Part shown: one piece after another, positions 51,187-58,821 of the stretch
How positions within the stretch are numbered: position 1 is the first letter of the stretch
How the letters are laid out: every line of letters starts with the position of its first letter
IMG/VR virus record: IMGVR_UViG_3300034112_002807
Location: 1 to 60,568 of that record
DNA length: 60,568 nucleotides
Strand: one strand, 5' to 3'
Source of the DNA: a virus
The notes under the pieces: model-generated
Seen by the model: the letters and a program-made list of their open reading frames with translations, nothing else
What the model was told of the DNA's origin: nothing
The model's database searches: none
Translations under genes and position numbers: made by a program

Positions 51187-52170
51187 TCACACGTAGCAGC
51201 GAAGCTGAGTCAGGCGAATGTTCCGATCATCGGTAAACACCTTGGACCAGTTGGCACCAGTAGCAAGCTCAGTGTTACTGGGCGAGTTGCCGACAGCATT
51301 ACCAGTCCAGCTGATGCCATTGGGATGCACCAGATAGTGAGTACGGTTGATCAGGAAGTCAACGGCCTTCAGGGTGTCGCGATCAGTTTCCACCGGAGTC
51401 TTGGCAGGGGCAGTCGCATAAGCGAAAGCACCAGGACCGAAGAAGTAGGTGTGATGAACGTCTGCGCCACCAGTGCCTGCACCAGCGTCGTAGGGGAGAG
51501 TGTCGTCCACGAACACGGGACGGCCCAGGTAGGTGCCCAGCTCAAGACGCTCGCGGGAGAGGCGGGTATCCAGCTGACTGGTCTGGCTCGCAGGAACGAT
51601 CAGATCCAGGTTCATGAGGGCGTAATACACCGGAGAGCGCATCAGGATGCCCGTCAGCTCCTGACCGGCGTCGCCCAGCTTGGCAATACCGCTCACCATG
51701 GCCGACTGGCTCAGGGCGGTGGAAGTGCCACCAACGGCGTGGCTGGTGGCCAGGGGACCCCCAGCAACGAACATGCCGCGCAGGATGCTGATCATGGTCT
51801 TCTGCATGTCCCGCACCCAATACTGACCAGTGCGACGAGCAATGGCCTGCATGGGGTCGGAGCCAGCCAGCTCACCAGCCAGGTCGGAAGCGCTCCAGGC
51901 ACGGCCACGCACGTTGCGAACGCCGGTCTGCAGATCGCCAGCCAGTACCGAGGGGGTCAGGCCAACAGAGTCGTTCAGGATCTCGGAATCTCCCGAGAGA
52001 TCACCGAAGAAGGGAAGGTCAATGGTTTTGCCGCCTTTGGCGAACTCAGCCTGGATGGCGTCATTCGTCACCATCAGGCCGGAATTGACCAGTTGATTAC
52101 GGTCTTGAACCTCTTCCTGCTGGTATTCCAGGAAGAGCTGTGGGATAAAAGGAACACCAGCGAGCAGCAT
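51187..52170 (-). CDS. Major capsid protein
   Basis: 327 residues from ATG 52170 (GAGG ribosome site 8 bases before it). MLLAGVPFIPQLFLEYQQEE, GKTIDLPFFGDLSGDSEILN, RAWSASDLAGELAGSDPMQA and YWVRDMQKTMISILRG match the coat-protein family with the HK97-like fold that has N-terminal VWxP/LxEY, W....G. GxDPM..I and W....Q. The C-terminus has LGRPVFVDDTLPY. A GTG 51 bases upstream gives a longer form; the ATG has the better site. Most abundant virion protein, transcribed from its own promoter. Confidence 0.85.
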   Translation of the reverse strand: MLLAGVPFIPQLFLEYQQEEVQDRNQLVNSGLMVTNDAIQAEFAKGGKTIDLPFFGDLSGDSEILNDSVGLTPSVLAGDLQTGVRNVRGRAWSASDLAGELAGSDPMQAIARRTGQYWVRDMQKTMISILRGMFVAGGPLATSHAVGGTSTALSQSAMVSGIAKLGDAGQELTGILMRSPVYYALMNLDLIVPASQTSQLDTRLSRERLELGTYLGRPVFVDDTLPYDAGAGTGGADVHHTYFFGPGAFAYATAPAKTPVETDRDTLKAVDFLINRTHYLVHPNGISWTGNAVGNSPSNTELATGANWSKVFTDDRNIRLTQLRCYV

Positions 52171-52338
52171 GGCTTTAGCCTCAAAAGGAAGAGTTGCTTG
52201 AACAGGTTCGAGGCTCGGCACAGCCGACAGAGATGAGGGGCGTCAAACGCCAGCGCTCTCTCAACACCAAGAAAAAAGATTGCGGCACTGCCGCGACAGC
52301 ATCCTCGAAGCACTGCAACGAAGAAGCCCTACATCGTC

Positions 52339-52347
52339 ACTATAGCA
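52339..52347 (-). promoter_or_regulatory. Candidate extended -10 promoter upstream of the capsid gene
   Basis: On the - strand TGCTATAGT (TGn-TATAGT) lies about 170 bases before the capsid ATG, immediately downstream of a strong terminator. The leader contains GGCG/CGCC and GCGGCA/TGCCGC hairpins that may stabilise the mRNA. No clear -35. The rest of the 52171-52410 stretch shows no gene. Confidence 0.45.
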
Positions 52348-52365
52348 GGAAATCACACGAGCAAT

Positions 52366-52386
52366 AAAAAGCCCCCAAAAGGGGGC
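52366..52386 (-). terminator. Terminator after the 96-residue gene
   Basis: GCCCCC-TTTT-GGGGGC on the - strand followed by TTTTTATT. It lies 24 bases after the stop codon at 52411. Confidence 0.88.
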
Positions 52387-52410
52387 GGAGGCGAGAAGCT
52401 GTAGGTGTGG

Positions 52411-52701
52411 TCAAGGAGTCACATCAAGGGTCCAACCTTTGCCGGTGGCAACAGCCTTCTCGCCAGTAGAAACAGTGGCATTACCAGTGGTGCCACTGAT
52501 GTCCAGGGTCTGAGTTCCGGTTACGGTAGGAAGGCCAGCAAAAAGCTCAACAAGATTGGCCCTTGTAAAGGCGGCAGGAATCACATAGATGCTACCACTT
52601 GCCATGCCAGCGTCATAGGCAATACGAAGAGCCGTAATCACCTCTTCAACAGCAGAAGTGATTTGCCTTCCAATCACATTGCGATCAGTTTTGTAGCTCA
52701 T
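52411..52701 (-). CDS. Small virion-associated hypothetical protein, 96 residues
   Basis: Helical N-terminus (ITSAVEEVITALRIAYDAGM) and a repeat-like end: ANLVELFAGLPTVTGTQTLDI, SGTTGNATVSTGEKAVATGK and GWTLDVTP. The L..D.SG..G......A...GW.L ending resembles the leucine-rich-type short proteins near phage capsid genes. It might be a decoration protein. Its own terminator suggests distinct expression. Confidence 0.55.
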   Translation of the reverse strand: MSYKTDRNVIGRQITSAVEEVITALRIAYDAGMASGSIYVIPAAFTRANLVELFAGLPTVTGTQTLDISGTTGNATVSTGEKAVATGKGWTLDVTP

Positions 52702-52758
52702 GGTGCGTCTGAGTAGAGTGCCCTACATCAGAATAGCCATGACAGCCGAGACCCAGCC

Positions 52759-52950
52759 ATGTCGAGAAGAGAGTACAACACCGCTCGCAGAGAGCCGTGG
52801 AACGACTTCATTAGAGAGGCACTGAAAGCGATTGATACTCACAATACGATGTATTTTCAAACAAACAATATATGGCACCTGGAGAAGACAAGAGAGCTAA
52901 GAAAGCATGTAACTGAATTAAAAGAAATGATTAAGAGGCAGGAGAGATAA
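52759..52950 (+). CDS. Orphan + strand small protein in the head module
   Basis: 63 residues, MSRREYNTARREPWNDFIRE, THNTMYFQTNNIWHLEKTRE, then LRKHVTELKEMIKRQER. The W..F...AL.A...H...Y..T...WHL..A..LR.YV..LK.WI... pattern recurs in cyanophage and cyanobacterial hypothetical proteins. It is the only + strand gene in 42 kb of - strand genes and converges with the small basic gene, overlapping it by 33 bases. Confidence 0.6.
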   Translation: MSRREYNTARREPWNDFIREALKAIDTHNTMYFQTNNIWHLEKTRELRKHVTELKEMIKRQER

Positions 52951-53250
52951 AAGAAGAATCCATTTAACTTTATGGCTCCAATACTTAGCAGATAGCTTGC
53001 TTGTTGGCTTGCCTTGCGCGTTATGCCTTGCATAATAGCTTCGACGCCTGGCTTTTTCAGCCTCCGTCCCAGGACTGCCCCCAGCGCCTTCAACACCTTG
53101 CTGCCCAAAGCGAACTACTTTATAGGTATCACCCTCCTTTGCCATTACGACATGAGACTTTGTTTTATGGCCAGGAGTTTTCTTGGGCTTGTTCACCCCC
53201 GAGAGCCCAAGCTCTTTCATTTTGTTTTTAACTCTTTCTGGAACAGCCAT
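52918..53250 (-). CDS. Small basic cyanophage-type protein
   Basis: 110 residues. ERVKNKMKELGLSGVNKPKK, then TPGHKTKSHVVMAKEGDTYK, VVRFGQQGVEGAGGSPGTEA and SYYARHNAQG...SAKYWSHKVKW match a conserved phage family with VNKPKRTPxHPTKSHVVVAKEGDKVKxIRFGQQGV and a YWAxKVKW end. Family members usually stop at KVKW; here 12 residues (ILLLSLLPLNHFF) follow. Probably a virion protein or DNA-binding protein. It is the last of three small basic genes. Confidence 0.8.
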   Translation of the reverse strand: MAVPERVKNKMKELGLSGVNKPKKTPGHKTKSHVVMAKEGDTYKVVRFGQQGVEGAGGSPGTEAEKARRRSYYARHNAQGKPTSKLSAKYWSHKVKWILLLSLLPLNHFF

Positions 53251-53403
53251 TTACTTTTTCTTCTTGGCGGTTTTTGCAGAGCGCTTAAAAGCTCCCTTGT
53301 CAGGATAATCCTTTTCCCCTGGGCGAGCCTTCCGCTCTTTCGCCCCAGCCGCAATACGCTTTCGCTTTGCGTTGATGTTGGAATACAGTCCGCGCTTGGC
53401 CAT
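53251..53403 (-). CDS. Very small basic protein, 50 residues
   Basis: MAKRGLYSNINAKRKRIAAG, AKERKARPGEKDYPDKGAF, AKTAKKKK end. It matches the GLYANIHxKRxRIAxGSGEKMRKPGxKGAPT family found next to the previous one in cyanophages and other phages. About 40 percent Lys/Arg. Stop abuts the next start. Role unknown; DNA condensation or capsid association are conceivable. Confidence 0.8.
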   Translation of the reverse strand: MAKRGLYSNINAKRKRIAAGAKERKARPGEKDYPDKGAFKRSAKTAKKKK

Positions 53404-53404
53404 G

Positions 53405-53551
53405 TCACTTCCTCTTGGGTTTCTTTTTGCGTGACTTACCAGCCTGACTGTAAGCTATAGCAGCAGCCTGAGACTGACTATAGCCCTCTTCTCTCAGTTT
53501 TTTGATGTTTTGAGAAATAGTTTTGGCCGATCGCCCTTTCTTCAAAGGCAT
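53405..53551 (-). CDS. Very small basic protein, 48 residues
   Basis: [40 protein letters not shown], then RKKKPKRK. It matches a widespread small phage family (MPLKKGxSxxxIsxNIxxLxxEGyxqxqAvAIAlSkAGK). Such proteins are often encoded in head modules. First gene of the small basic trio, preceded by a hairpin terminator. Confidence 0.82.
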   Translation of the reverse strand: MPLKKGRSAKTISQNIKKLREEGYSQSQAAAIAYSQAGKSRKKKPKRK

Positions 53552-53576
53552 TGAGGAAAGTCAGCTACCCATACAA

Positions 53577-53605
53577 TAAAGCCCCCTCCGGGAAGAGGAG
53601 GGGGC
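53577..53605 (-). terminator. Hairpin terminator
   Basis: GCCCCCTCC/GGAGGGGGC perfect 9-base stem with a 7-base loop, followed on the - strand by TTTATTG. Lies between the tail-anchored gene and the small basic trio. Confidence 0.75.
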
Positions 53606-53619
53606 GGCAAAAGGATGGC

Positions 53620-53910
53620 TCAAAAAAAAGAAAGCAATAGACCCAGCAAAGCCGCCAACAGTAAAATAAAAATTCCAATTAGCGGAGAAGACTCGTTGCT
53701 AGGCCGATAGGAGGCTCCGCTTCCACGAGGAACGGGAGAGGAAACTGGCTGAACAGAAGAAGGTGTGGGACGAGAAGAAGAATAGCCTCTGGTTCTCGCA
53801 TAAGAACGTGTTGAAGAAGAGGCAGCGCGGCGGCTTCTGTAACCCCCGCGAGACCACTTTGCAACAGTTCTGCGCCCATACCTCCTGTTGTAGCGAAATT
53901 CGTTTCTCAC
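53620..53910 (-). CDS. Arg/Ser-rich tail-anchored membrane protein
   Basis: 96 residues. Residues 1-45 are very rich in Arg, Ser and Tyr (RYNRRYGRRTVAKWSRGGYR, then SRRAASSSTRSYARTRGYSS); a Pro/Ser linker (SSRPTPSSVQPVSSPVP) follows. The last 20 residues form a membrane helix (IGIFILLLAALLGLLLSF). It sits between scaffold and capsid genes, an unusual location for a membrane protein. The composition is like that of RNA- or DNA-binding RS segments. Function unknown. It might be a holin or an internal-head protein. Confidence 0.55.
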   Translation of the reverse strand: MRNEFRYNRRYGRRTVAKWSRGGYRSRRAASSSTRSYARTRGYSSSRPTPSSVQPVSSPVPRGSGASYRPSNESSPLIGIFILLLAALLGLLLSFF

Positions 53911-54813
53911 TCAACCAAACATGCTGCCCATCGCCCTTGCCAGAGTCGGATCAAGCTTGCCAGCAGCGCGAGCTTCACGGAAAAGTCGCGCAGCTTTCTC
54001 CTTGTGTCCTCCGTTGACCATTTCTGCGACAAGAGTTGCATTCACTGATCCAACAGCAAACGGGTTGTTCGCAGAAGTATAAGCAGGAGTACGAGACGGA
54101 GCCATGCCAGAGCCGGTAGCTCCCGAGCCATTAAAGTAAATCGAGTAGTCGTCATCCTCGCGAAGCTTGCTCACGGCATCTTTGAGAGACACCGGATCGT
54201 CCTGGGGTCCATAAACAACCGTTTCCTCATCTTCAAGCAAACGGAAGTCCTCCTTCTTGAGCTTGAACAGATGCCCCGGCTTCCTGCAATCAACACGAGC
54301 CAGCTCATCCATTACCTTCTGCTCAAGCAGCGTTGCACGGCGGCTTTCACGCTCGCGATCACGCTCTTGCTCGGCCTGGATGATCCGCTTGTTCTGCTCT
54401 TCCAGTCGCCGCTTCAGGGAGGCCATCTCCGCTTTCACAACCGTATCCACGGCGTCAGAGGGGTTGGTGTAGGCCTGCTGCCCCTGAGGCTGCTGCTGCC
54501 CCTTAGGCTGCTGTTGTCCACCTTGGGGCTGCCCCCCGCCAGCGCCGCCACCGTCGCCTTCCTCGCCTTCCTCGGAGGCATTCGCAGCCTTGAGGGCCAA
54601 CACCTTCTCGGCAATCTCTTCGTCGCTCATGTCAGGCGTCAGCTCGATGCCAGCCACTTTCAGGAAGGTGGCAATCTGCTTGCGCTTCCTGAGATCGCCC
54701 TGCAGGCCTTCCTTCGTGGCCTTCAGCTTCGTGTTTTCGGTCTCCAGGGCGTTAAGCCGATCCTCAAGGGACTTGAAAGCACTGTTTGCTTCGTCAAGAG
54801 TCTCAAAAGCCAT
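53911..54813 (-). CDS. Capsid scaffolding protein
   Basis: 300 residues. Coiled coil (SAFKSLEDRLNALETENTKLKATKEGL), acidic region and a Gln/Gly/Pro-rich linker (GGQPQGGQQQPKGQQQPQGQ), a second coiled coil (MASLKRRLEEQNKRIIQAEQ) and a helical C-terminus (ATLVAEMVNGGHKEKAARLF) that likely contacts the coat protein. Low Cys and high charge are usual for scaffolds. Position between portal and capsid fits. Confidence 0.8.
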   Translation of the reverse strand: MAFETLDEANSAFKSLEDRLNALETENTKLKATKEGLQGDLRKRKQIATFLKVAGIELTPDMSDEEIAEKVLALKAANASEEGEEGDGGGAGGGQPQGGQQQPKGQQQPQGQQAYTNPSDAVDTVVKAEMASLKRRLEEQNKRIIQAEQERDRERESRRATLLEQKVMDELARVDCRKPGHLFKLKKEDFRLLEDEETVVYGPQDDPVSLKDAVSKLREDDDYSIYFNGSGATGSGMAPSRTPAYTSANNPFAVGSVNATLVAEMVNGGHKEKAARLFREARAAGKLDPTLARAMGSMFG

Positions 54814-54844
54814 ACGGAATTGTTGTCGGTGAAAGAACTATAGC

Positions 54845-56569
54845 TCAAGCTTCGCTTGGTTCAAACCCCGGCTCCAAGACTTCTCTATCGGCGCCCTCGC
54901 TCGTTGGGGCCGTGTTGTCTACTTCAACGCGGAGACGAGAAGATCGCCCATCGGCAGGGGTCCCCTCGCCAGCCCCCATCAGCTCCCTGATAGTTTCAGT
55001 CCCCTTGAGTCCCATTTTTTCGATAATATCTGACACGCTGAAACCAGGAATGCCCTCAAAAAGCTCCCCGCTTTCAAGCATACGCATGAACAGCTCAATG
55101 GTTATCACCCCATCCTTGAACAGAGAGCTATAAGCCATTACCTGTTGCGAGTGCAGTTTAACCGGAATGAAGTTCTTGCTAATTGCGATCTTAACTGCAG
55201 AGTAGTTTCTGTAAGCCGCAGCATACATAAGCGCCCTATTCAGAGCGTCTTCAAGCGACTGAACAAGAACTGCAAGCTGAGAATCGCTTTGAGAACGGTC
55301 AAGAAGCTTCGCAAAACCGGATTCGGCCTGCGTTTTGCCCGTTGTCATTGCAACTGCGGCCAATCGCTCCATTGATTTCTCGATTCTGTCGAGATTTTTA
55401 AGCGTAACTTCCGCCCCCTCCATACTTGCACTAATCATCCCAAATCTTGCATCGGAATTTTGAGAAGAAAGCGTTCGCCCAGACCCCGCTTTTACTTCAT
55501 CGTCGGCACGCACGCCCGTCATTGTCAAAAGGGGCGAGGCTGTAAGGTGAATTGACTCCGCAAGATCAGCGGAAACTGCCCAGTGATGCAGATTTAGCCG
55601 CGCAATATCAAGAAGAAGGGGGCGAGCACGGAAAAATGCTTCTTTTTCACCCCCAAGGACAGGCACAAACGGGATAAACGGGATAGAAAGATACCTTTCC
55701 TCCCCCTCTTGAAGATACCTATCGGTATTTCCGGGTACATTTTGCTTTACATACGTCCTGCAGCGAACTCTGCGGCCAGGAGAAACAGGGCGAAGCGTGT
55801 CATTTACCTCGGAAAAGCCATCTTCCCCAATTTCTACAATGTCATAAACGAAAACAGCGGGCAAAACCTCCTCAAAGAACTCATTTGTAGCACTTTTTCG
55901 GCGAATTTCCCCCTTAATACGCAAATATGTGGGAAAAGAACCAAAAAGTGACTGCCCCAGGATCTCCGCACTGAAAATATCGTGCCTGCATTCAAGCACT
56001 TGGTCGCACTTGATCAAGACGAAATAGGGGCGAGGGTTAAGAATTTTCTCCTCTTCCGCGCTCAGGTCGGTAGGAAGCTTCGGATATTCGACCCAAATAC
56101 CCGCAACACCCGCATCAACAGCTGCTGTAAAAAGCTCTTTGGTGTAAGAAGTTAAAGAATGCCCCTCAAGATCGCAATCTTCAAAAAAATTGCCCCACGA
56201 CCCATCAACATCCTCAGGAATTACAACGCCTTTGCGAAGGGCTGTACCAATTGTAAGGTTGCGAAGATGCGAATAGAATGGCTCAAAGCTGCTCTGTGCT
56301 CTAGTTTTGCGAACGTCATAGGACTCTGGCTCTTCAAGGTGATCCTTGGGGATATATTCGCTAGTCGCTTCGTACAGGAAGAACTCGGGCAGGGTGCAAA
56401 ACTTGATCGGAGACAGCCTTTCCAGCTGCTGAGCCTGCTCGATCGAGTATTCAGCAACGCCCGTAACCCCCTCAACATTCGCTTCCAGCTCTGGGTGCCG
56501 CCGGTCAAACGGGTTTAACCCCAGGGCGTCATCAGCATTTGGGATCAGAGAGTTACCAACGATGACCAC
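54845..56569 (-). CDS. Portal protein (DUF4055 type)
   Basis: 574 residues. PYFVLIKCDQVLECR, PFVPVLGGEKEAFFRARPLL, LDIARLNLHHWAVSADLAES and IHLTASPLLTMTG match DUF4055, a portal family of siphoviruses. The tail end has a coiled helix (IEKSMERLAAVAMTTGKTQAE). Twelve copies would form the DNA gate in the head vertex. It follows the terminase after a 94-base gap without visible gene. Confidence 0.8.
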   Translation of the reverse strand: MVIVGNSLIPNADDALGLNPFDRRHPELEANVEGVTGVAEYSIEQAQQLERLSPIKFCTLPEFFLYEATSEYIPKDHLEEPESYDVRKTRAQSSFEPFYSHLRNLTIGTALRKGVVIPEDVDGSWGNFFEDCDLEGHSLTSYTKELFTAAVDAGVAGIWVEYPKLPTDLSAEEEKILNPRPYFVLIKCDQVLECRHDIFSAEILGQSLFGSFPTYLRIKGEIRRKSATNEFFEEVLPAVFVYDIVEIGEDGFSEVNDTLRPVSPGRRVRCRTYVKQNVPGNTDRYLQEGEERYLSIPFIPFVPVLGGEKEAFFRARPLLLDIARLNLHHWAVSADLAESIHLTASPLLTMTGVRADDEVKAGSGRTLSSQNSDARFGMISASMEGAEVTLKNLDRIEKSMERLAAVAMTTGKTQAESGFAKLLDRSQSDSQLAVLVQSLEDALNRALMYAAAYRNYSAVKIAISKNFIPVKLHSQQVMAYSSLFKDGVITIELFMRMLESGELFEGIPGFSVSDIIEKMGLKGTETIRELMGAGEGTPADGRSSRLRVEVDNTAPTSEGADREVLEPGFEPSEA

Positions 56570-56663
56570 TGTTTCTTCGCAGCACTATTCACACTCTAAC
56601 AGCAGAAAAAGCTTCGCAGTTGGGGGCGCAAGGGGGAAATCAAGGGGGGCGGGAAAATGTAAA

Positions 56664-58067
56664 CTATCTCCAACGCTGCCCTCGCCCAAGCCCAATCGAA
56701 GGCCTTGGCATTGTTTGCCAGACGAGATACCTTAAGGCGTCGCCAAAGTGAGAATAGTCCAATTTTCCACCCTTTGCTGGCTTCAGGGAACTATCGTAAC
56801 CCCAGTTTTCAAGCATTTCTACAGATTCATGGCACGAGGAACAGTTGATAAAAATCTGCCCCTTGTTAAAGCAATTATTTGCGTGCCCCACAGTTTCCGC
56901 AATTGGGGGATTTCGGCGCTCAGCTATAACTTTTGCCCCCGTCTCTCTCAGAATGTCGTGATCACTCATGGTGGACGACGTGCTAGCATGTGACCCCGAG
57001 CTATCAGGATAGATCATCACCATATTTCTTGCAACGTGAGCAGCGTATTTCCGCTTGATATGCTCCGCGAGCGAGAAAGTGTCCCTAGAGATGTTCTCGT
57101 CAAATATGTGTAAAGCCTGGCCCCCAGAAGGCAGGGGGCGCATAACGGCATAGACACTTGAAACCTTGCCCACGTTGAAGTCGCACCCGATGAGGATTGG
57201 CTCGTTGGCCTCGGGGCAAAAGATATTTGTAAAGTGCCTGTCTCTCTCAAACTCACTAAACACGGTCGTCGTCTCAAGATTAACAAACTCGCCCTTCACA
57301 TAGGCATCAACCAAGTTTGCAGGATACTTCTCCAGCAAGTCCTTGACGTAATTTTGATCAAGGTAAGGATTGTCTCTAGTATCCGCTCTGTAAAGCTGTT
57401 TGTCATCGCTTTTATTTTTCTCAAAGAACCCCCAAATAAACTTCCGCCCCTCCGGCGTAGACACAAAGCAAATCTGCGGACAACTCCCTACACGAACCCG
57501 CCCCTGCAACTTGACCAGGGCCGCCTCGGCGACCTCCTGCTTGACCGTATCCGCCTCGTCAATCACCAGGGAGGCAGCGTTGATGCCCACCAGGCGCTCC
57601 ACGTTCATGAGGGGGCGGAGAAGGATTGTGGTGTCCCCCTCGGGCAGATGCAAGGTGTAGCTGGGCTGAGGGGAAACTCGGTGCGTGAAAGGAATATCGT
57701 ATTTATGAAGAAATGAGTTCCACGTCGGAATCGCGATGTCGTTCAACATCACGTAGGTGGGCTCAAGATAAATGTGAGTATGCCCCTGACTCCTAAAAGC
57801 TAAAAGTATTGCCTTGGCGACACTGCTATAAGACTTTCCTGAACCCAATCCACCCACGTAAAGGATATACCTTGTATCGAAATTGCAAACAAAATCTTTT
57901 TGATGTGGGAGAAGATCTGCAACAATTCGATCTTCGATCTCGTCTACGCTCAGAGCATTGTTGTTTTTTCTTTTTAATGCCTTGAGCATCGACGTATCAT
58001 GAAAAAGCCCGAGCGATTGCAGAGCTGCTCTGTCTGCATATCTTGCGCTGCGGGCTTTTGCTGGCAT
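56664..58067 (-). CDS. terL: Terminase large subunit
   Basis: 467 residues. The ATPase: Walker A GGLGSGKS (72-79), Walker B SLVIDEAD (166-173), coupling text STPEG (about 203). The nuclease: GCDFNVG (D296), YPDSSG (D355) and DYSHFGDALRY (D443). It powers packaging and cuts DNA. It is of the phage-typical Terminase_6/PBSX-like kind with an RNase H fold nuclease. No convincing small subunit is near; ThyX lies directly upstream. Confidence 0.93.
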   Translation of the reverse strand: MPAKARSARYADRAALQSLGLFHDTSMLKALKRKNNNALSVDEIEDRIVADLLPHQKDFVCNFDTRYILYVGGLGSGKSYSSVAKAILLAFRSQGHTHIYLEPTYVMLNDIAIPTWNSFLHKYDIPFTHRVSPQPSYTLHLPEGDTTILLRPLMNVERLVGINAASLVIDEADTVKQEVAEAALVKLQGRVRVGSCPQICFVSTPEGRKFIWGFFEKNKSDDKQLYRADTRDNPYLDQNYVKDLLEKYPANLVDAYVKGEFVNLETTTVFSEFERDRHFTNIFCPEANEPILIGCDFNVGKVSSVYAVMRPLPSGGQALHIFDENISRDTFSLAEHIKRKYAAHVARNMVMIYPDSSGSHASTSSTMSDHDILRETGAKVIAERRNPPIAETVGHANNCFNKGQIFINCSSCHESVEMLENWGYDSSLKPAKGGKLDYSHFGDALRYLVWQTMPRPSIGLGRGQRWR

Positions 58068-58086
58068 GTTGTCGCTGGCCTGTTGA

Positions 58087-58821
58087 CTAAGGGGCTAGTT
58101 TTGCTTTGTGCAGGCGCTTCTCTTCGTACCACTGTGCAATCTCAGGCGCCCAATCAACAAAGTGAGGCCACATCAGATCGCAGAGCCAGCGTATCTCCTG
58201 CTGGGCGTCAAGCTTAGCCCTGAGGTCGAGAAAGTGCATCAGCGCCCTCATGCTAAAGCTCACCACAAAATGCTGGCGAATTGCATAAGGTATAAGCTCT
58301 CGGGCCTGCTCTTCAGCCTTGCCCTGTCTGATTTGATGGGCGTAGTGACATGCAGCGTCATAACACCTAGCTAGATCAATCTTTCTATCTTCCTCTGTGT
58401 ATTCGTAATCCGCCCCGTCGCGGTCTCTATATCTCTGAGGGGGGCGAAGGTAAAATACTTCTTCAACAGTTCGCTTGCCACTTGCAGCATCAAGAATCCT
58501 CTGCCCCGTATAACGCCCACTCTGAACGTCAAAGCTAACCCCAATCCGATGCGTTCTCGCCTGCTGCATTGCAGAGTGAGGAAACCACCCCACATTCAAA
58601 GTAATTTGTGGATGCTCCGTGCAACCAAAATGCCCCCTATCGCCACTCAGCAATCTTTTAACTGCAATCGCCCCGGCCTTGCGCTCCTCGGGCAGTTCTT
58701 GATCAGCAATAAAATCTTCACAGTAATCCTGGTGCATCGCAGCGTAAATGCACCTCTGCGGCTCTTCAGTTCTGCGAATTAGCGCAACTCTGAACAGCGG
58801 ATCAATTTTTTCGGTTTTCAT
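58087..58821 (-). CDS. thyX: Flavin-dependent thymidylate synthase
   Basis: 244 residues from ATG 58821 (an upstream in-frame codon would add four residues). RTHRIGVSFDVQSGRY is the ThyX signature RHRxxSxxxxSxRY with T and G substitutions, and PHSAMQQARTHR precedes it. It makes dTMP from dUMP using FAD, NADPH and methylene-THF. It opens the late/packaging operon directly before the terminase, separate from the other nucleotide genes. Spacing to the terminase is 19 bases. Confidence 0.9.
   Translation of the reverse strand: MKTEKIDPLFRVALIRRTEEPQRCIYAAMHQDYCEDFIADQELPEERKAGAIAVKRLLSGDRGHFGCTEHPQITLNVGWFPHSAMQQARTHRIGVSFDVQSGRYTGQRILDAASGKRTVEEVFYLRPPQRYRDRDGADYEYTEEDRKIDLARCYDAACHYAHQIRQGKAEEQARELIPYAIRQHFVVSFSMRALMHFLDLRAKLDAQQEIRWLCDLMWPHFVDWAPEIAQWYEEKRLHKAKLAP

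Noticed and set aside
51325-52236. + strand frame of 303 residues opposite the capsid gene
   Set aside because: Gly/His/Gln-rich composition typical of an antisense shadow of a GC-rich structural gene.
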